Shown piece after piece: positions 61,536 through 64,000 of a stretch of 64,000 bases of DNA (position 1 is the stretch's first letter; the number at the start of each line of letters is the position of its first letter). The notes under the pieces are model-generated. The model was not told the origin of the DNA, searched no databases, and saw only the letters and a list, made by a program, of their open reading frames with translations. Both the position numbers and the translations under genes were made by a program. Origin of the DNA: Anastatus disparis (lineage: Eukaryota; Arthropoda; Insecta; Hymenoptera; Eupelmidae); assembly GCA_017163975.1 (NCBI GenBank), contig JAFFSR010000229.1:10186001-10250000 (forward strand), read 5' to 3'.

Positions 61536-62115
61536 ATGGCTCCGAATCAGCGAATCGCATCAACATCAACATACCATCCAGAGCAGATGAAAAGAATCAT
61601 CAAAGAATCCTTGGGAGACATAATTCCAAGATGTCGCGGGCCACCTACAAAATTTAGACCGCCAGTAAAACCTCCGACTCATCAAGTTTCTCAGCCGCTA
61701 AGACACCAAATTTCGCGACCTTGTCCATCAAATCCTCGCAGACAGCAACCAAAAATCAGACCTGTTCATCCCGCCTTATTAGCATGTCAGCGAATTCCAA
61801 ATCAATCAAAAAGTCTTACCACACCCAATACTAACATATCTTTGAAGGTATCCATACCGATATCTAAAATTATACCAAACTTACCAGAAAATAAACAAGA
61901 AAAAATAGACGAAATTCTAAGAAAATCTATTAAAAATAAAAAATCCTAAATAAGCCGTCACCAAAATTCACATCCCCTCTCAAGACACCAATCGCATTAA
62001 AAACTATTCATTCTCAGAAAAGAAAATTAGATGATCTGAAACTTTCAGATAAGTTTGATTCTCTTTTGGTCAGGATGAAGACGACATAAAACAGTTCAAA
62101 AAAATAAAACTGTAA
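61536..62115 (+). pseudogene. Array gene copy 6 (frameshifted)
   Basis: Open for 137 codons until one A is missing from ATAAAAAATCC, giving KNKKS and a stop. It shares the missing T in TTTTGGTCAGG with copies 3-5 and the KIIPNLPE variant with copy 5. Confidence 0.65.
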
Positions 62116-63871
62116 ATGAATAAAATACCTGTAAATAAATTTAAATTTGTAATGCGACTAACATTTTCTAATGTTTGAAATGTGTAAATAATCATAGATA
62201 TAAAATTGACGAAAAATATAGAACGACGTAAAAGAGCTAAAAAAACTTGTAAATGAATGAAATATCCATGAATAGTTTTAATATTTGTCATATATCAAAT
62301 TCTATATAAAATTAATTAAAGCTTAAAATTATGTGTAAAGTTTGAACATTTTATATGAATATTATATACGTTTTTTACTATATATTAAATATATTTTACT
62401 ATATATAAAATAAATTTCACAATTAATCTTTTGTTATTCATCCACATTAACTTGTTTTAAAATTAGATACTTTTCAATAATAAAAAATTAGTAACTGGAC
62501 AAATTTGAATCAATTTTAATTAACAATTTTGATTCCTACGAAAAGAGACCTTTTCATATGAATACAAAGTAGTGCACTAAAGAAATATGTGCATGATTGT
62601 GCTGTGCAATTTTTTTTACATATTTCTGTTTGCATAAGCTTAGCATTAAATTAAAAAGCATTCATCGCTCAAATAATCAATCTTATAAGATAATTATTTA
62701 AAATTTATAAAAATAAAAGATACATTGCAGCATAATTAAAAATATTATAAAAATAAAAGATACATTATAGTCTAATTATAATTCAGCGCGAAAACCGTAC
62801 GGACTTATTACAAACTAAAAACCAAATGTACACGCAATCTTTAAACAAATAGTTGATAAGTACTGAAATCACATAGATTCTGTGCAAATTTTGAAACTAG
62901 GGCTTCAGACGAAATAATTTTAATATCTCAATACAGATTCAGTAAGAAATTTGTACAAAAACAGAACAGAGTCTATGCGTAATCTTCTTACAATAAGTGC
63001 TGGATTAGTATTGAATCTGGATAAAATATATACGAGATTTGAGATTGAGATGAAATAAGTTAAATAATGAAATAAACTCAGTACGAATTCAGCACGAAAA
63101 CCGTACGAAGTTATTACAAACTGCGTAACAACTCCGTATTGAGATATTATAAACATACCGTCTGAAGCCCTAGTTTTAAAATTCACACAGAATCTATGCA
63201 ATTTCAGTATTTATCAACTATGTAATGATAAAAGATTGTGTATACATTTGGTTTTTAGTTTGTAATAAGTCCGTATGGTTTTCATACTGAATTTGTACTA
63301 AATTTATTTTATTATTCTTCATTTTTATCAGTAACACAAAAATTTGTACAGATTTCACTAAGACGCATATATACATAGTACTATTATTGCTATAATTTTA
63401 AGAAAAGTTTGGCAAATTTAAACTCTGTGTTGTCTGCACTAACTTTTGATTTTGCAACAAAAATTTTGAATTTCAATTTTAAAGCTTAGAGAAAATAAAA
63501 TAGAAACTTTCAAATTGATATTAAATTAATTTTTATTATATACTCGAAACTTTTTTCTAATATTTTGTAAGAACGAGAATTCTAAATTCATATATTAGTA
63601 TAGTATGATTAGGTAAATTCATTTACTTTAATTACTAATGCTTAATTACATACTTTAAACCCCACCCTTTCAACTTTAAAAGCCCTTTATTTTATGACTG
63701 CCCTAATTAAGTCTAAGGTAACTACAAAACCCACCCCTTTTTTTAATCTCATTGAATAACAGTTAATGGTTGCCTGGAATTTTTTAGACCAATCAGTGAT
63801 ATTCATTGCTTAATCCATAAATCTATTATTACGATTATAAAAATAAATTAGAAGGTTGAAGCTTATGAGGA

Positions 63872-63907
63872 TATATAAAGCCATTAATAGCTGTAATATG
63901 TATCAGT
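63872..63907 (+). promoter_or_regulatory. Core promoter, array unit 7
   Basis: TATATAAA at 63,872 and TCAGT at the standard spacing. Confidence 0.65.
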
Positions 63908-63955
63908 ATTCAGAGTAAACCTGAGTACTTAACTACTTGCAGAAAGAACATTACG

Positions 63956-64000
63956 ATGGCTCCGAATCAGCGAATCGCATCAACATCAACATACCATCCA
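63956..64000 (+). CDS. Array gene copy 7 (start only, cut by window)
   Basis: Fifteen codons, MAPNQRIASTSTYHP, then the window ends. It shows that the array continues beyond the window; intactness cannot be judged. Confidence 0.7.
   Translation, partial: MAPNQRIASTSTYHP

Larger units (their letters stand above)
48942..64000 (+). repeat. Tandem array of a 2.42 kb gene-bearing unit
   Basis: Units begin at AAGCTTAGAGAAAAT: 48,942; 51,367; 53,792; 56,220; 58,641; 61,063; 63,482 (cut by the window). Lengths are 2425, 2425, 2428, 2421, 2422 and 2419. Units are nearly identical over their whole length, spacer included; most differences are single-base indels in homopolymers. Each holds one promoter, one gene and one palindromic element. 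Near-identity of spacers points to very recent amplification or ongoing homogenisation. Confidence 0.95.

Noticed and set aside
48942..64000. CRISPR or satellite array
   Set aside because: The unit is 2.4 kb with a promoter and a protein-coding frame, so it is a tandem gene array and not a short-repeat system.

Overview
The window is AT-rich eukaryotic DNA (by eye about a quarter G+C) with spliced genes, tRNA-derived SINEs, many palindromic MITE-like elements and TATA + TCAGT core promoters. An insect, possibly a parasitoid wasp, fits best, but nothing here fixes the species. No bacterial, CRISPR or rRNA features were seen.

Part 1, 1-47,860, is a cluster of related spliced genes, all on the minus strand, carried by degenerate segmental duplications of roughly 7-16 kb. 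One long gene (47,860-42,229, nine exons, 1006 codons, every splice phase consistent) ends in a Ser/Thr-rich exon with repeated SUMO-interacting-motif-like runs (I-I-T-I-D-D-S) and two exons for a helical C-terminal region. Copies of these 3' exons also lie downstream of an unrelated three-exon N-terminal module, giving a second family with four members (A1 1930-1, A2 10,163-6,620, A3 17,429-13,085, A4 34,049-32,747). All junctions around the shared exons are phase 1, so they can be exchanged without a frame change. A2 looks complete, A1 runs off the window, A3 has internal duplication and stops, and A4 has lost its 3' exons. A separate three-exon gene lies at 37,810-36,448. A short secreted-peptide gene (39,876-39,685) has two decayed relatives.

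Between these genes are mobile elements: three main tRNA-derived SINE families (several copies with target-site duplications, two with a paralogous empty site), TTAA-flanked and TA-flanked foldback elements, double-hairpin elements, a nested SINE inside a 1.4 kb inverted-repeat element, and a BEL/Pao reverse-transcriptase relic.

Part 2, 48,942 to the window end, is a head-to-tail tandem array of a 2.42 kb unit (six full units plus the start of a seventh). Each unit carries one intronless plus-strand gene for a basic, proline-rich, probably disordered 193-aa protein, a TATA/Inr promoter and a 0.5 kb palindromic element. Units 1 and 2 are intact. Units 3-6 carry frameshifts, mostly in homopolymers, so either they are decaying or the assembly is under-polished. 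Between the two parts lies a small candidate minus-strand gene (48,600-48,081).

No function is established for any of these gene families. The SUMO-binding idea is inferred from motifs only.
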